From positions 248,001 to 312,000 of the forward strand of contig OZ253546.1 of NCBI GenBank assembly GCA_965262585.1: DNA of 64,000 nucleotides. Direction: 5' to 3'. This DNA comes from JAHRAW01 sp965262585 (GTDB lineage: Bacteria; Pseudomonadota; Gammaproteobacteria; Arenicellales; Poriferihabitantaceae). Both the position numbers and the translations under genes were made by a program. Numbering within the stretch: position 1 is the stretch's first letter; each line of letters begins with the position of its first letter. The notes beneath the pieces were generated by a model that was not told the origin of the DNA, did not search any database, and was given only the letters and a program-made list of their open reading frames with translations. Below are positions 33,633 through 42,597 of the stretch, piece after piece.

Positions 33633-35783
33633 ATGCCGGATCGCCCTCAAGTCGCCGCCGCCATCCCGCTGACTTGCCAACAAATCGAACAGACGCTGGA
33701 AGAATGCCTCGACCCGGTACTGTCGAGCCGCCGCACCGCCGAGGAACCGGCCCGTGGGCTTACCCCCCTGCCCCGCCAGCAACAAGAGTTTGTGCTGCAC
33801 TGGACTGAAATCATCCAAAAGTCCAACTCGGAAATGGCCTATCAATTCGCCAGCCATGCGCCGCGCGCGCTGGCGTTGATGGATATCGAAGGCGCGCGCT
33901 TGTGGTTGCTGCGGGCTATGGATATTTACGACCAGAAAGGACTGTATCCCGGCAGTGCCGCGTTCGAAGGCATCGAAGAATTCGCACGGGAATACCGAAT
34001 CAGTCATCGGTCGGTATCCATCGACGAAGTGCGCCCGGTGTTGGAGCGGTTCATCCGTGGGCTATCAGGCAGAGACCTCAAACTCGAAGTCGGCGAGCGC
34101 AGTTATACCGACACCCAAATCTTGTACTTGCCGGCGCGCATCAACCGCTTCGATGCGCGCGAAAAAAACTATCAACTGTATAAAGCCACCGCGGTTTATC
34201 TGTGGGCGCAATCGTGGTTCGGTACTTTCCGCCGCCCAACCCCCGACTCGCCGCACCTCGTTCAACAAATTGCCGCTATAGCAAAACAACACGCCGACCA
34301 ACACGGGCGCGCGCTTAAACTATTTAACCTACTCGAAACCGTGCGACTGAGTGCCTGCATCCAGCGGGAATTTCCCGGCTTGTCCCGGGAAATGCTGGCA
34401 CTTGATGCGACCCCGCCGATACACGATGCCACCTGGAAAAATTTCACCGACCGATTGGAAACTCCCGATGCCACGGTGGCGGACACGCTGGAGGCCACCG
34501 CCACCCTGTATCCGTTGCAAATGCCGTGGCCGGATGCGTTGCTGTATCAGGGCGATCTGGATCTTGAAGCCGCCCGGCTAACCGCCGATGCGCGTATCGA
34601 AACGGAGAAATCCAAATTACAACAAGCCCTCAGTGAATTGCTCGCCGCCAATGGCGAACAGGAACCCGGCGACAGTTCTTTTGAGATTGCTGAAAATGAC
34701 GGCGAAACCGGTCCCGGCCGGGAAATTAAACTGGATGGCGAAGCACTGACGATGCCGCCGGAAATTGCCGGAGCATTGGCTTCGTTGGCGCAAGATTTGG
34801 GGCAACTGCCGGAAGAATGGCTGACACCGGCCGGGGATGGCGCTTATGACCCCACGGGCGAGGCACCCGGACAAACCGCCGAGGATGCAAGGAAAGGCGA
34901 CGCTCAACAAGAAGGCACTTTCCTTTATGACGAATGGGATTTTCGCCGGCAAAATTATCGCAAGAACTGGTGCGTGTTGCGGGAACTGGCGGCGCATCCG
35001 GTATACGATGATTTCATCGAACAGACGCTGGCGAAGTACCTGCATCTGATTGCGGAAATCCGGCGGCACTTTGAAGCCTTGCGGGATGAAGACAAACTGC
35101 TCAAAGCGCAAAGCGGCGGCGATGACATCGATCTCGATGCGTTGGTGACCGCCTGCGCCGACGCCCGCACCGGGGTCGAGATGAGCGAACGACTTTTCAC
35201 CCGCAAGAACAAGGTCGAACGCGACCTGGCGGTGATTTTCATGGTCGATGTCAGCGGCTCCACCAAAGGCTGGATCAACGATGCCGAACGGGAAAGCCTG
35301 GTGTTGTTGTGCGAAGCCCTCGAAGCGCTCGGCGATCAATACGCCATCTACGGATTTTCCGGCATGACCCGCAACCGTTGCGAAATCTACCGAATAAAAA
35401 CCTTCGACCAGCCCTATGACCGCGAAGTGCGCGCGCGCATCAGCGGGCTGCGCCCCCGAGACTATACGCGCATGGGCGTAACCATTCGCCACTTGAGTAA
35501 AATCCTCAATCAGGTTGAATCTCGCACGCGGATTCTGATTACGCTGTCAGACGGCAAGCCCGATGACTACGACGGCTACCGTGGTGAATACGGCATCGAA
35601 GACACCCGCCGCGCACTACTCGAAGCCCGCCACACCGGCATCCACCCGTTCTGCATAACCATCGACACCGAAGCATGCGACTACCTCCCGCATCTATACG
35701 GACACGCCAGTTATGTAGTCGTCGACGAAGTGCGCAAACTACCCCTCAAAGTCGCCGACATCTACCGCAAACTAACCACCTGA
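33633..35783 (+). CDS. NorD/CbbO-family protein with C-terminal VWA domain
   Basis: A 716-residue cytoplasmic protein. The N-terminal two thirds are helical, with DIEGARLWLLRAMDIYDQ and the acidic segment around 340-420. The C-terminal third is a von Willebrand A domain with MIDAS motif VIFMVDVSGSTKGW near 530, then ITLSDGKPDDYDGYRGEYGI, the NorD/CbbO hallmark. These proteins work with a MoxR-type AAA+ ATPase (NorQ/CbbQ) to insert metals or remodel enzymes such as NO reductase or Rubisco. Neither partner nor client is in this window. The 20-bp gap to ychF suggests co-transcription. Confidence 0.85.
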   Translation: MPDRPQVAAAIPLTCQQIEQTLEECLDPVLSSRRTAEEPARGLTPLPRQQQEFVLHWTEIIQKSNSEMAYQFASHAPRALALMDIEGARLWLLRAMDIYDQKGLYPGSAAFEGIEEFAREYRISHRSVSIDEVRPVLERFIRGLSGRDLKLEVGERSYTDTQILYLPARINRFDAREKNYQLYKATAVYLWAQSWFGTFRRPTPDSPHLVQQIAAIAKQHADQHGRALKLFNLLETVRLSACIQREFPGLSREMLALDATPPIHDATWKNFTDRLETPDATVADTLEATATLYPLQMPWPDALLYQGDLDLEAARLTADARIETEKSKLQQALSELLAANGEQEPGDSSFEIAENDGETGPGREIKLDGEALTMPPEIAGALASLAQDLGQLPEEWLTPAGDGAYDPTGEAPGQTAEDARKGDAQQEGTFLYDEWDFRRQNYRKNWCVLRELAAHPVYDDFIEQTLAKYLHLIAEIRRHFEALRDEDKLLKAQSGGDDIDLDALVTACADARTGVEMSERLFTRKNKVERDLAVIFMVDVSGSTKGWINDAERESLVLLCEALEALGDQYAIYGFSGMTRNRCEIYRIKTFDQPYDREVRARISGLRPRDYTRMGVTIRHLSKILNQVESRTRILITLSDGKPDDYDGYRGEYGIEDTRRALLEARHTGIHPFCITIDTEACDYLPHLYGHASYVVVDEVRKLPLKVADIYRKLTT

Positions 35784-35792
35784 AGCGCAGCC

Positions 35793-36989
35793 ATGGCCAC
35801 CCCCCGCAAACTCGCGTTGACCGCCGCTGAATTGGTGCGCCTCAGGGGATACCGCCTGGGCCGGTTGCGGGAACAGATGAAAGCGGCGCAAGTGGCGTTG
35901 TGTGTAATCAACAATCCGGTAAACCTTCGCTACGCCGCAGACTTCCGCTGCTACCAGTTATTTCAGGCACACATACCCACCTCTTATTTGTTTGTTCCGG
36001 TGGAGGGGGCGTTGCTCATGCACGGCGCCGCCCATCACAACTTGCCGACCACCGTCGAGCACCGACCGGCCGACTTTGTGACCACCTTCGACGGCGGACC
36101 CGACCTCGCCGACAACAGCCGACTCCTGGCCGCCGGGGTCATAGACTGCCTCAAGGAAAATCATCTCCACGAGCCCAACCCGCGAATCGCCGTGGAGCGT
36201 TTTCCGCCGCCGGTGCTGCAAGCGATTTCGCAAACCGGGGCGCGGGTGAGCGATGCGGAGAGTTTGCTGGAACAAGCGCGCGCGGTTAAATCATCTTTGG
36301 AAATAAAGTGCATGCGCCACGCCATCGCCGTGGCCGAACTCGCCATCGCGCAAATGCTGGAGCACCTCGAAACGGGCGTCACCGAAAACCAATTATGGGC
36401 GGTGCTGCATCAAGTCAACATCGCCCACGGCGGCGACTGGATAGACGGGCGCATGCTGTGCTCCGGTCGGCGTACCAATCCCTGGCTGCAAGAGGCCACG
36501 GATAAAGTCATCGAAGCCGGCGAACTGGTGGGGTTCGACACCGACTTGATCGGACCCGGGGGTTATTGCGCGGATATTTCCCGCACCGTACTATGCCGCC
36601 CCGCAACCGCCACCGACCGACAAAAATATGCATTCCGACACGCCTTCGACGAGGTGCATCACAATCTCGAACTACTCCGCCCAGGCATCACCTTCGCGGA
36701 ACTCAGCGCGCGAGCGTTTTCGCGCAAACCAGAATTTATCGCGCACCGCTACCCGTGCGTCATGCACGGAGTCGGAATGTGCGATGAATACCCAAAAATC
36801 TACTACCAAGAAGACTGGCCACGCCACGGCTACGACGGCGTTATCCGAGAAAACATGGTGCTATGCGTGGAAAGTTTCAGCGGCTCAGACCACGGCGGCG
36901 AAGGCGTAAAACTGGAACAAGTAGCGCGCATCACCGAAAACGGATATGAACTGCTATCGCACTACCCGTTTGATGAATGCCTGCTGTAA
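35793..36989 (+). CDS. M24-family protein closely resembling DMSP lyase DddP
   Basis: A 398-residue pita-bread-fold protein. Metal ligands are Asp249 and Asp251 (GFDTDLIG), Asp261 (CADISRT), His325 (VMHGVG), Glu360 (LCVESF) and Glu375 (GVKLEQ). These, plus Tyr320 and Asp331 (CDEYPK), fall at exactly the relative spacings I recall for Ruegeria DddP, including its proposed catalytic Asp. Segments such as WAVLHQVNIAHGGDWI and SGRRTNPWLQE also match. The N-terminus is about 50 residues shorter. DddP cleaves dimethylsulfoniopropionate to DMS and acrylate; an Xaa-Pro peptidase or other M24 role cannot be excluded. Ten bases after the NorD-like gene. Confidence 0.78.
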   Translation: MATPRKLALTAAELVRLRGYRLGRLREQMKAAQVALCVINNPVNLRYAADFRCYQLFQAHIPTSYLFVPVEGALLMHGAAHHNLPTTVEHRPADFVTTFDGGPDLADNSRLLAAGVIDCLKENHLHEPNPRIAVERFPPPVLQAISQTGARVSDAESLLEQARAVKSSLEIKCMRHAIAVAELAIAQMLEHLETGVTENQLWAVLHQVNIAHGGDWIDGRMLCSGRRTNPWLQEATDKVIEAGELVGFDTDLIGPGGYCADISRTVLCRPATATDRQKYAFRHAFDEVHHNLELLRPGITFAELSARAFSRKPEFIAHRYPCVMHGVGMCDEYPKIYYQEDWPRHGYDGVIRENMVLCVESFSGSDHGGEGVKLEQVARITENGYELLSHYPFDECLL

Positions 36990-37000
36990 TCGGCTCGCTT

Positions 37001-37050
37001 GCAACTCCACCGCTTCGGACAGGCATGGGGGGCTGTCCCTACGAGGGCGA
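37001..37050 (+). repeat. Dispersed ~50-bp repeat with GGACA...TGTCC arms, second full copy
   Basis: Shares GCAACT, then CGCTTCGGACAGGCA, a G run and TGTCCCTACGAGG with 13171-13221. Lies between the DddP-like gene and hspQ, where both genes end, so it could serve as a bidirectional transcription block. That role is inference. Confidence 0.7.
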
Positions 37051-37111
37051 GGGGGAACGGGAAAGTTGAATTTAACCCGAAGTGTAGTTGCGCCTTAACA
37101 TCAATGGAACA

Positions 37112-37459
37112 TCAATGGGTGTGGTCTTTGCGGGACACATATACTCCGTCGTGCTGCTTTAGGAATAAGCGCGGGGCGTCGGGGTGGTTGACTGGTTTTC
37201 CGCTGTCATCGCGCATTAGGTTTTGTTCTGATACATAGGCGATATAACTTTCGTCGATGTGTTCGGCTTCGGCCAATAGGTGGTAAAATGGCTGTTGGCG
37301 TTGCGGACGGATTTTTTCGGGGATGGACTGCAGCCATTCTTCGGTGCCGCTGAATTCGGAGTCGACATCGAAGACGATGCCCCGAAACGGATACACCCGA
37401 TGGCGGACTATTTGGCCAATCTGATACTTGGCATTGAAAATCGCCGCGTTTTTCATCAT
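37112..37459 (-). CDS. hspQ: Heat shock protein HspQ (YccV family)
   Basis: Starting at the ATG ending at 37459 gives 115 residues, near the family length; the frame continues upstream for 21 codons without similarity. The conserved core is KYQIGQIVRHRVYPFRGIVF, then PFYHLLAEA and YIAYVSEQNL, matching the hemimethylated-DNA-binding fold. In E. coli HspQ promotes DnaA turnover and acts as a Lon specificity factor. It is single and divergent from the acyl-CoA synthetase gene. Confidence 0.88.
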   Translation of the reverse strand: MMKNAAIFNAKYQIGQIVRHRVYPFRGIVFDVDSEFSGTEEWLQSIPEKIRPQRQQPFYHLLAEAEHIDESYIAYVSEQNLMRDDSGKPVNHPDAPRLFLKQHDGVYVSRKDHTH

Positions 37460-37608
37460 GCTTATTCGAATTGACGATATTTCCATACTATACACCTTTT
37501 GCGGTTTATTTTCCAGCGCCATCGGCGGTGCCCGGCGGTGTGGTAGGTTGTGATAATCGGCGATTCTCCCTTATACTTGCCCTGCTCGGCGCAACCCCTC
37601 CATCGTGA

Positions 37609-39618
37609 ATGAACCCAGACCCTAATCCAAGCCATAATCCGACACCACAAGCGGACACTTTCCCCAAACTGCTGCTCAACAATGCCGCCCAACTGGCGGA
37701 CAAAGCGGCCATGCGGGAGAAGAAATTCGGCATCTGGCAAATGTGGAATTGGGGGCAGATACAAGCGGAAATATTCGCCTTCGCCGCCGGGCTGGATGCG
37801 CTCGGCTTCGTGGCCGGCGACAAACTGGCGATCATTGGCCGCAACCGGCCACGGATGTATTGGGGCATGACTGCGGCGCAGTGTCTGCGTGGTATTCCGG
37901 TGCCGGTGTATCAAGATTCGGTGGTCGAGGAAATGAAATATGTGCTCGATCATGCGGAGATCAAGTATGTGCTGGCGGAAGATCAGGAGCAGGTGGATAA
38001 GGCGTTGGTCATTATTGGCAACGGAGGTGGCAACGGAGGTGGCAACGAGACCGGCAACCCGCCGCACATCGAACAGATTATCTATGCCGACGGGCGCGGG
38101 CTGAAGGGCTACGACAAAACCCGACTCCACGACTTTGAGGAAGTGCAACGGCGGGGGCGGGAATTGCTGGCTGACAACCCAACTTTGCTGGATGCGCCCA
38201 TTGCCGAGGCGAGTGGCGCCGACACCGCCATCATCTTGTACACCTCCGGCACCACCGGCCGTCCCAAAGGCGTGGTTCTCAGCAACGACAACATCATCCT
38301 CACCTCACGCAACAGCAGCGCGTGCGACCACCTTACCGCCGATGAGGAAACCTTGTCCTACCTGCCCATGGCGTGGGTCGGCGACAATATCTTTTCCTAC
38401 GGACAGGCATCGGTTGCCGGATTTTGCATTAACTGCCCGGAAAGCGAGGCCACCATAGCCCAGGATTTGCGGGAAATCGGGCCGACCTATTATTTTGCCC
38501 CCCCGCGCATTTTCGAAAACCTGCTGACCAGCGTCATGATTCGTATGGAAGACGCGGGACCTTTCAAGCAGCGCATGTTTCATTACTTCATGTCGGTGGC
38601 GCACAAGGTCGGCGGGCGCATTCTGAACGGCCAATCGGTGGCACCGGCCGATCGCTTTAAATACTGGCTCGGCAATCTGCTCATTTATGCCCCCCTCAAA
38701 AACACCATGGGCTTCAGCCGCATCCGCCTCGCCTACACCGCCGGCGAAGCCATCGGCCCGGAAATTTTTGACTTCTATCGCTCCCTCGGCATCAACATCA
38801 AGCAGTTATACGGACAGACCGAAGCCTCGGTGTTCGTGACCATGCAGCCGGACGGCGAAGTGTATGCCGACACCGTGGGAGTGCCGGCGCCGGAGGTGGA
38901 AGTTAAAATCACCGAAGACGGCGAAGTAATCTATCGCGGCCCCGGAGTGTTCCAGCATTATTTCAAGAACGAGGAAGCCACCGCAAAAACCAAAGACCGC
39001 GAAAACTGGGTGAAGACCGGGGACGCCGGTTACTTCGACGACCACGGACACCTGAAAATCATCGACCGCGCCGGGGATGTAGGCAAACTCAACGATGGCT
39101 CATTGTTCTCGCCCAAATATCTGGAGAATAAACTCAAGTTTTTTCCGCAGATTCAGGAGGCGGTAACCTTCGGAGACGGGCGGGATTATGTGGTCGCATT
39201 CATCAACATCGACCTCGATGCGGTGAGCAACTGGGCGGAACGCAACAACCTTCCGTTTGCCAGTTATCAGGAACTGGCCGCTCATCCGGCGGTATACAAA
39301 ATGATCCAAAGCAACATCGAAAAGGTCAATCAGGATTTGGCCACCGACCGCCAACTGAGTGCTTCGCAGATCCGGCGGTTTTTGATTTTACACAAGGAAC
39401 TGGACCCCGACGACGGCGAAATGACGCGCACCCGCAAAGTGCGCCGGGGACCCATATTTGAAAAATATGAAGCGTTGATTCATGCATTGTATTCCGACAA
39501 AACCCACTGCCACATCAACACCGAAGTAACCTTCGAGGATGGCCGCCGTGGTTCCATCGAAGCAGATCTTGGAATCTGCGAGCCCGAAACCTATCCGCCC
39601 CTGGCCCGGGCGGGATAA
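37609..39618 (+). CDS. Long-chain acyl-CoA synthetase-like AMP-forming ligase
   Basis: A 669-residue adenylate-forming enzyme. Core motifs: IILYTSGTTGRPKGVVLS (ATP loop), LAYTAGEAIGPE, YGQTEASVFV, WVKTGDAGYFDDHGHLKIIDR, and a C-terminal RRFLILHKELDPDDGEMTRT. It resembles the enzymes encoded beside Liv-type transporters rather than canonical FadD. It activates a carboxylic acid to the CoA thioester, and its place at the head of the Liv importer operon suggests the imported molecule or a derivative is the substrate. A Gly-Asn repeat loop (NGGGNGGGN, about 138-146) is encoded by a 12-bp tandem repeat. 20 bp before livG. Confidence 0.87.
   Translation: MNPDPNPSHNPTPQADTFPKLLLNNAAQLADKAAMREKKFGIWQMWNWGQIQAEIFAFAAGLDALGFVAGDKLAIIGRNRPRMYWGMTAAQCLRGIPVPVYQDSVVEEMKYVLDHAEIKYVLAEDQEQVDKALVIIGNGGGNGGGNETGNPPHIEQIIYADGRGLKGYDKTRLHDFEEVQRRGRELLADNPTLLDAPIAEASGADTAIILYTSGTTGRPKGVVLSNDNIILTSRNSSACDHLTADEETLSYLPMAWVGDNIFSYGQASVAGFCINCPESEATIAQDLREIGPTYYFAPPRIFENLLTSVMIRMEDAGPFKQRMFHYFMSVAHKVGGRILNGQSVAPADRFKYWLGNLLIYAPLKNTMGFSRIRLAYTAGEAIGPEIFDFYRSLGINIKQLYGQTEASVFVTMQPDGEVYADTVGVPAPEVEVKITEDGEVIYRGPGVFQHYFKNEEATAKTKDRENWVKTGDAGYFDDHGHLKIIDRAGDVGKLNDGSLFSPKYLENKLKFFPQIQEAVTFGDGRDYVVAFINIDLDAVSNWAERNNLPFASYQELAAHPAVYKMIQSNIEKVNQDLATDRQLSASQIRRFLILHKELDPDDGEMTRTRKVRRGPIFEKYEALIHALYSDKTHCHINTEVTFEDGRRGSIEADLGICEPETYPPLARAG
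38017..38058 (+). repeat. In-gene 12-bp tandem repeat (GGCAACGGAGGT)
   Basis: Two exact units (38017-38028, 38029-38040), a diverged third (38041-38052) and a half unit. It keeps frame and encodes a flexible Gly/Asn loop in the acyl-CoA synthetase. Confidence 0.85.
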
Positions 39619-39638
39619 CCGCAACGGAGTATATTAAC

Positions 39639-40412
39639 ATGACGGATGTGCTGCTTTCGGTGGACAACGTTTCGCTGTCATTCGGCGGGGTTGCCGCGCT
39701 CACCGACATCAGTTGCGACATTCGTGAGGGCGAGATCCGTGCTATCATCGGCCCCAACGGCGCGGGCAAGTCGTCCATGCTTAATGTCATCAACGGTTTT
39801 TATCACCCCCAGAAAGGGGAAGTGTGGTTTCAGGGCAAGAAGCGAGGCCCGTTGAAACCGTTTCAGATCGCGCGTCAGGGCATCGCCCGGACTTTCCAGA
39901 ACATCGCATTGTTCAAGGGCATGTCAACGCTGGACAACATCATGACCGGCCGCATCACGCACATGCACGCCAACCTGTTCTGGCAGGCGGTGTGGGTGGG
40001 CAAGGCTGAACGGGAAGAGATCGAACACCGCGAAAAGGTCGAACACATCATTGACTTCCTCGAAATTCAATCGATCCGCAAGACCCCGGTGGGACGCCTG
40101 CCCTACGGATTGCAAAAGCGCGTTGAACTGGGGCGCGCGCTGGCGGCGGAATCCAAACTGCTGCTACTGGACGAGCCGATGGCGGGGATGAACCTTGAGG
40201 AGAAGGAAGATATGTGCCGCTTTGTCCTCGATGTGAACGATGAATTCGGCGCCACCATCGCCCTCATCGAACACGACATGGGCGTGGTCATGGACTTGGC
40301 CGACCGGGTGATGGTGCTGGATTACGGCCGCAAAATCGGCGACGGTGTGCCCAACGAAATCCGCAACGATCAGGCGGTGATCGACGCCTACCTCGGAGTC
40401 ATCCATGAATAA
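39639..40412 (+). CDS. livG: Branched-chain-type ABC transporter ATP-binding protein LivG
   Basis: A 257-residue ATPase. Walker A IIGPNGAGKSSMLNVINGFY, the LivG-type QGIARTFQNIALF region, a slightly altered signature GRLPYGLQKRVELGRALA (LPYG in place of LSGG), Walker B LLLLDEPMAGMN and H-loop ALIEHDMGVVMD. With LivF it forms the ATPase pair of the importer encoded downstream. The GGAG ribosome site is ten bases before the ATG. The liv symbol reflects family; the ligand need not be Leu, Ile or Val. Confidence 0.93.
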   Translation: MTDVLLSVDNVSLSFGGVAALTDISCDIREGEIRAIIGPNGAGKSSMLNVINGFYHPQKGEVWFQGKKRGPLKPFQIARQGIARTFQNIALFKGMSTLDNIMTGRITHMHANLFWQAVWVGKAEREEIEHREKVEHIIDFLEIQSIRKTPVGRLPYGLQKRVELGRALAAESKLLLLDEPMAGMNLEEKEDMCRFVLDVNDEFGATIALIEHDMGVVMDLADRVMVLDYGRKIGDGVPNEIRNDQAVIDAYLGVIHE

Positions 40413-40448
40413 CCGCGCACATTTTCCGACAGTCGGGCGACGTGCCTC

Positions 40449-41450
40449 ATGAACCCGCAATTCCTCAATACCATCGAAGTCATTGCCAACGGCTTGATGA
40501 CCGGGGTGATGTATTCCCTGGTCGCTTTGGGATTTGTTTTGATTTTCAAGGCTTCGGGCATATTCAACTACGCACAAGGCGTCATGGCGTTATTCGCAGC
40601 CCTTACGCTGGTGGGATTTCAGACCGGCCAAGTGCCTTTCGCGCACCTCATCAACGCCATTTTCGGCACCGAATACCACTACTGGTCGAGCGGCATGAAT
40701 AATTTCCTCGCCATCGTTCTGGCGATACTGATGATGATTTTATTCGCCTGGCTGGTGGAGAAACTGGTGCTGCGGCGGTTGGTCAATCAACAACCCATCA
40801 TCCTGTTCATGGCCACCATCGGCCTTGCGTTTTTCATGGAAGGGCTCGGCGATTTGATGTGGGGCGCCGACATCAAGGTGCTGGACATCGGCTTGCCTTC
40901 CGGCGGCTCGCTGTGGTGGGAAAGCGTAACCCGCACCTGGGTGGTGGAAGGCGCTGATTATTATGGTATGTATATCGACGTTCTCGATGTGTGGGCTTCC
41001 GGCATTGCCGTGATGCTGGTGATAGTGCTGACGCTGTTTTCCCAATATACCCGCACCGGGAGAGCGTTGCGGGCGGTGGCCGACGACCATCAAGCGGCCT
41101 TGAGCGTAGGCATTTCACTGCGCATCATCTGGGTTATCGTGTGGTCCATCGCCGGGGTGGTGGCGCTGGTCGCCGGCATTATGTGGGGCGCCAAATCCGG
41201 GGTGCAGTTTTCGCTTTCGCTGATCGCGCTCAAGGCATTACCGGTGTTGATTCTCGGCGGCTTCACCTCGATACCCGGTGCTATCATCGGCGGGTTGATC
41301 ATCGGTGTCGGCGAAAAACTGTTTGAATTTTCCATCGGCCCGCTGATTGGCGGCGCCACCGAAAACTGGTTTGCCTATGTATTGGCACTGGCCTTTTTAA
41401 TGTTTCGCCCACAAGGTTTGTTCGGCGAAAAAATCATCGAGCGAGTTTGA
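40449..41450 (+). CDS. livH: Branched-chain-type ABC transporter permease LivH
   Basis: A 333-residue membrane protein with about eight helices. The first is MTGVMYSLVALGFVLIFKAS, continuing GIFNYAQGVMALFAAL, the LivH signature. The coupling loop is RTGRALRAVADDHQAALSVG. A periplasmic stretch around residues 140-175 (GLPSGGSLWWES) is longer than in E. coli LivH. It pairs with LivM as channel. Confidence 0.92.
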   Translation: MNPQFLNTIEVIANGLMTGVMYSLVALGFVLIFKASGIFNYAQGVMALFAALTLVGFQTGQVPFAHLINAIFGTEYHYWSSGMNNFLAIVLAILMMILFAWLVEKLVLRRLVNQQPIILFMATIGLAFFMEGLGDLMWGADIKVLDIGLPSGGSLWWESVTRTWVVEGADYYGMYIDVLDVWASGIAVMLVIVLTLFSQYTRTGRALRAVADDHQAALSVGISLRIIWVIVWSIAGVVALVAGIMWGAKSGVQFSLSLIALKALPVLILGGFTSIPGAIIGGLIIGVGEKLFEFSIGPLIGGATENWFAYVLALAFLMFRPQGLFGEKIIERV

Positions 41451-41452
41451 CT

Positions 41453-42529
41453 ATGTTTTACCGAGAATCAGGAAACTTTAGAACCACCTACGCAAAAGAC
41501 CAGCAGACCTTTCCGCTGAAAGTGGACCGCTGGACGGTGCTGGTGGTGGTGGCACTGGCGTTTTTCGTGGTGCCGTTGGTGATCAACGATTACTGGGAAA
41601 AATCCGTGCTGGTGCCGTTTCTGGTGTGGTCGATGGCAGCCATCGGCCTGAATATCCTGACCGGCTATTGCGGACAAGTAAGCCTCGGCACCGGCGGGTT
41701 TATGGCGGTGGGCGCCTACGCCTGCTATAAGTTAATGACCGCCTTCCCCGAATTGAACATGCTACTGGTGGTGATTATGTCCGGCGGCATCACCGCCGCA
41801 GTGGGCATAATCTTCGGCCTGCCGAGCCTTAAGATTAAAGGTTTCTACCTCGCGGTGGCGACGCTGGCGGCGCAGTTTTTTCTGGTCTGGTTATTCAATA
41901 AAGTCCCGTGGTTTTACAACTACTCGGCCTCGGGCCAAATAACCGCGCCACAACGCACGATGTTCGGCGTTGCGGTTACCGGCGCCTCCGCCCCGCCGTG
42001 GGCGACCTACCTGTTCTGTCTGGTGGTGGTGTCGATCTTCGCGCTAATCGCCCGCAACCTCACTCGCGGGCGCATTGGCCGCTCGTGGATGGCCATCCGC
42101 GATATGGACATCGCCGCGGAAATTATCGGCGTGTCGCCGCTGGCAGCCAAACTTTCGGCATTCGCCATCAGTTCATTTTATATCGGCGTCTCCGGGGCGA
42201 TGTTCTTCTCGGTCTATCTGGGCGCCGCCGAAGGCACCGAAGTATTTGGCATTGATAAGTCGTTTTTAGTGCTGTTTATGATTATCATTGGCGGACTCGG
42301 CTCGGTCTTCGGGGCATTCATCGGTGCGGCCTTTCTGACCCTGCTACCGGTATTGATGAAAAATTTAATGGTGGGCGGCCTCGGCTGGCCCACGGATCTG
42401 GCCGGGCATGCCATCTTTGTGGCGATTGGTGCGCTGATCATCTTTTTTCTTATCGTCGAACCCAACGGGCTTGCCCAGTTGTGGCGAATTGCGAAAGAGA
42501 AATTGAGACTTTGGCCGTTTCCACATTAA
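41453..42529 (+). CDS. livM: Branched-chain-type ABC transporter permease LivM
   Basis: ATG 41453 lies 2 bp after the livH stop; an in-frame TTG (41447) overlaps livH. The 358-residue product has the LivM core: LNILTGYCGQVSLGTGGFMA, then PSLKIKGFYLAVATLAAQ, the cytoplasmic loop IGRSWMAIRDMDIAAEIIGV and a final IIGGLGSVFGAFIGAAFL. A hydrophilic N-terminus of about 25 residues precedes the first helix. Confidence 0.92.
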   Translation: MFYRESGNFRTTYAKDQQTFPLKVDRWTVLVVVALAFFVVPLVINDYWEKSVLVPFLVWSMAAIGLNILTGYCGQVSLGTGGFMAVGAYACYKLMTAFPELNMLLVVIMSGGITAAVGIIFGLPSLKIKGFYLAVATLAAQFFLVWLFNKVPWFYNYSASGQITAPQRTMFGVAVTGASAPPWATYLFCLVVVSIFALIARNLTRGRIGRSWMAIRDMDIAAEIIGVSPLAAKLSAFAISSFYIGVSGAMFFSVYLGAAEGTEVFGIDKSFLVLFMIIIGGLGSVFGAFIGAAFLTLLPVLMKNLMVGGLGWPTDLAGHAIFVAIGALIIFFLIVEPNGLAQLWRIAKEKLRLWPFPH

Positions 42530-42597
42530 AATCAAACCTAACGTTCAATCAGATATACAATCGCTATCAGCCTTACAACCCCTTGAGGAATTAAAAA

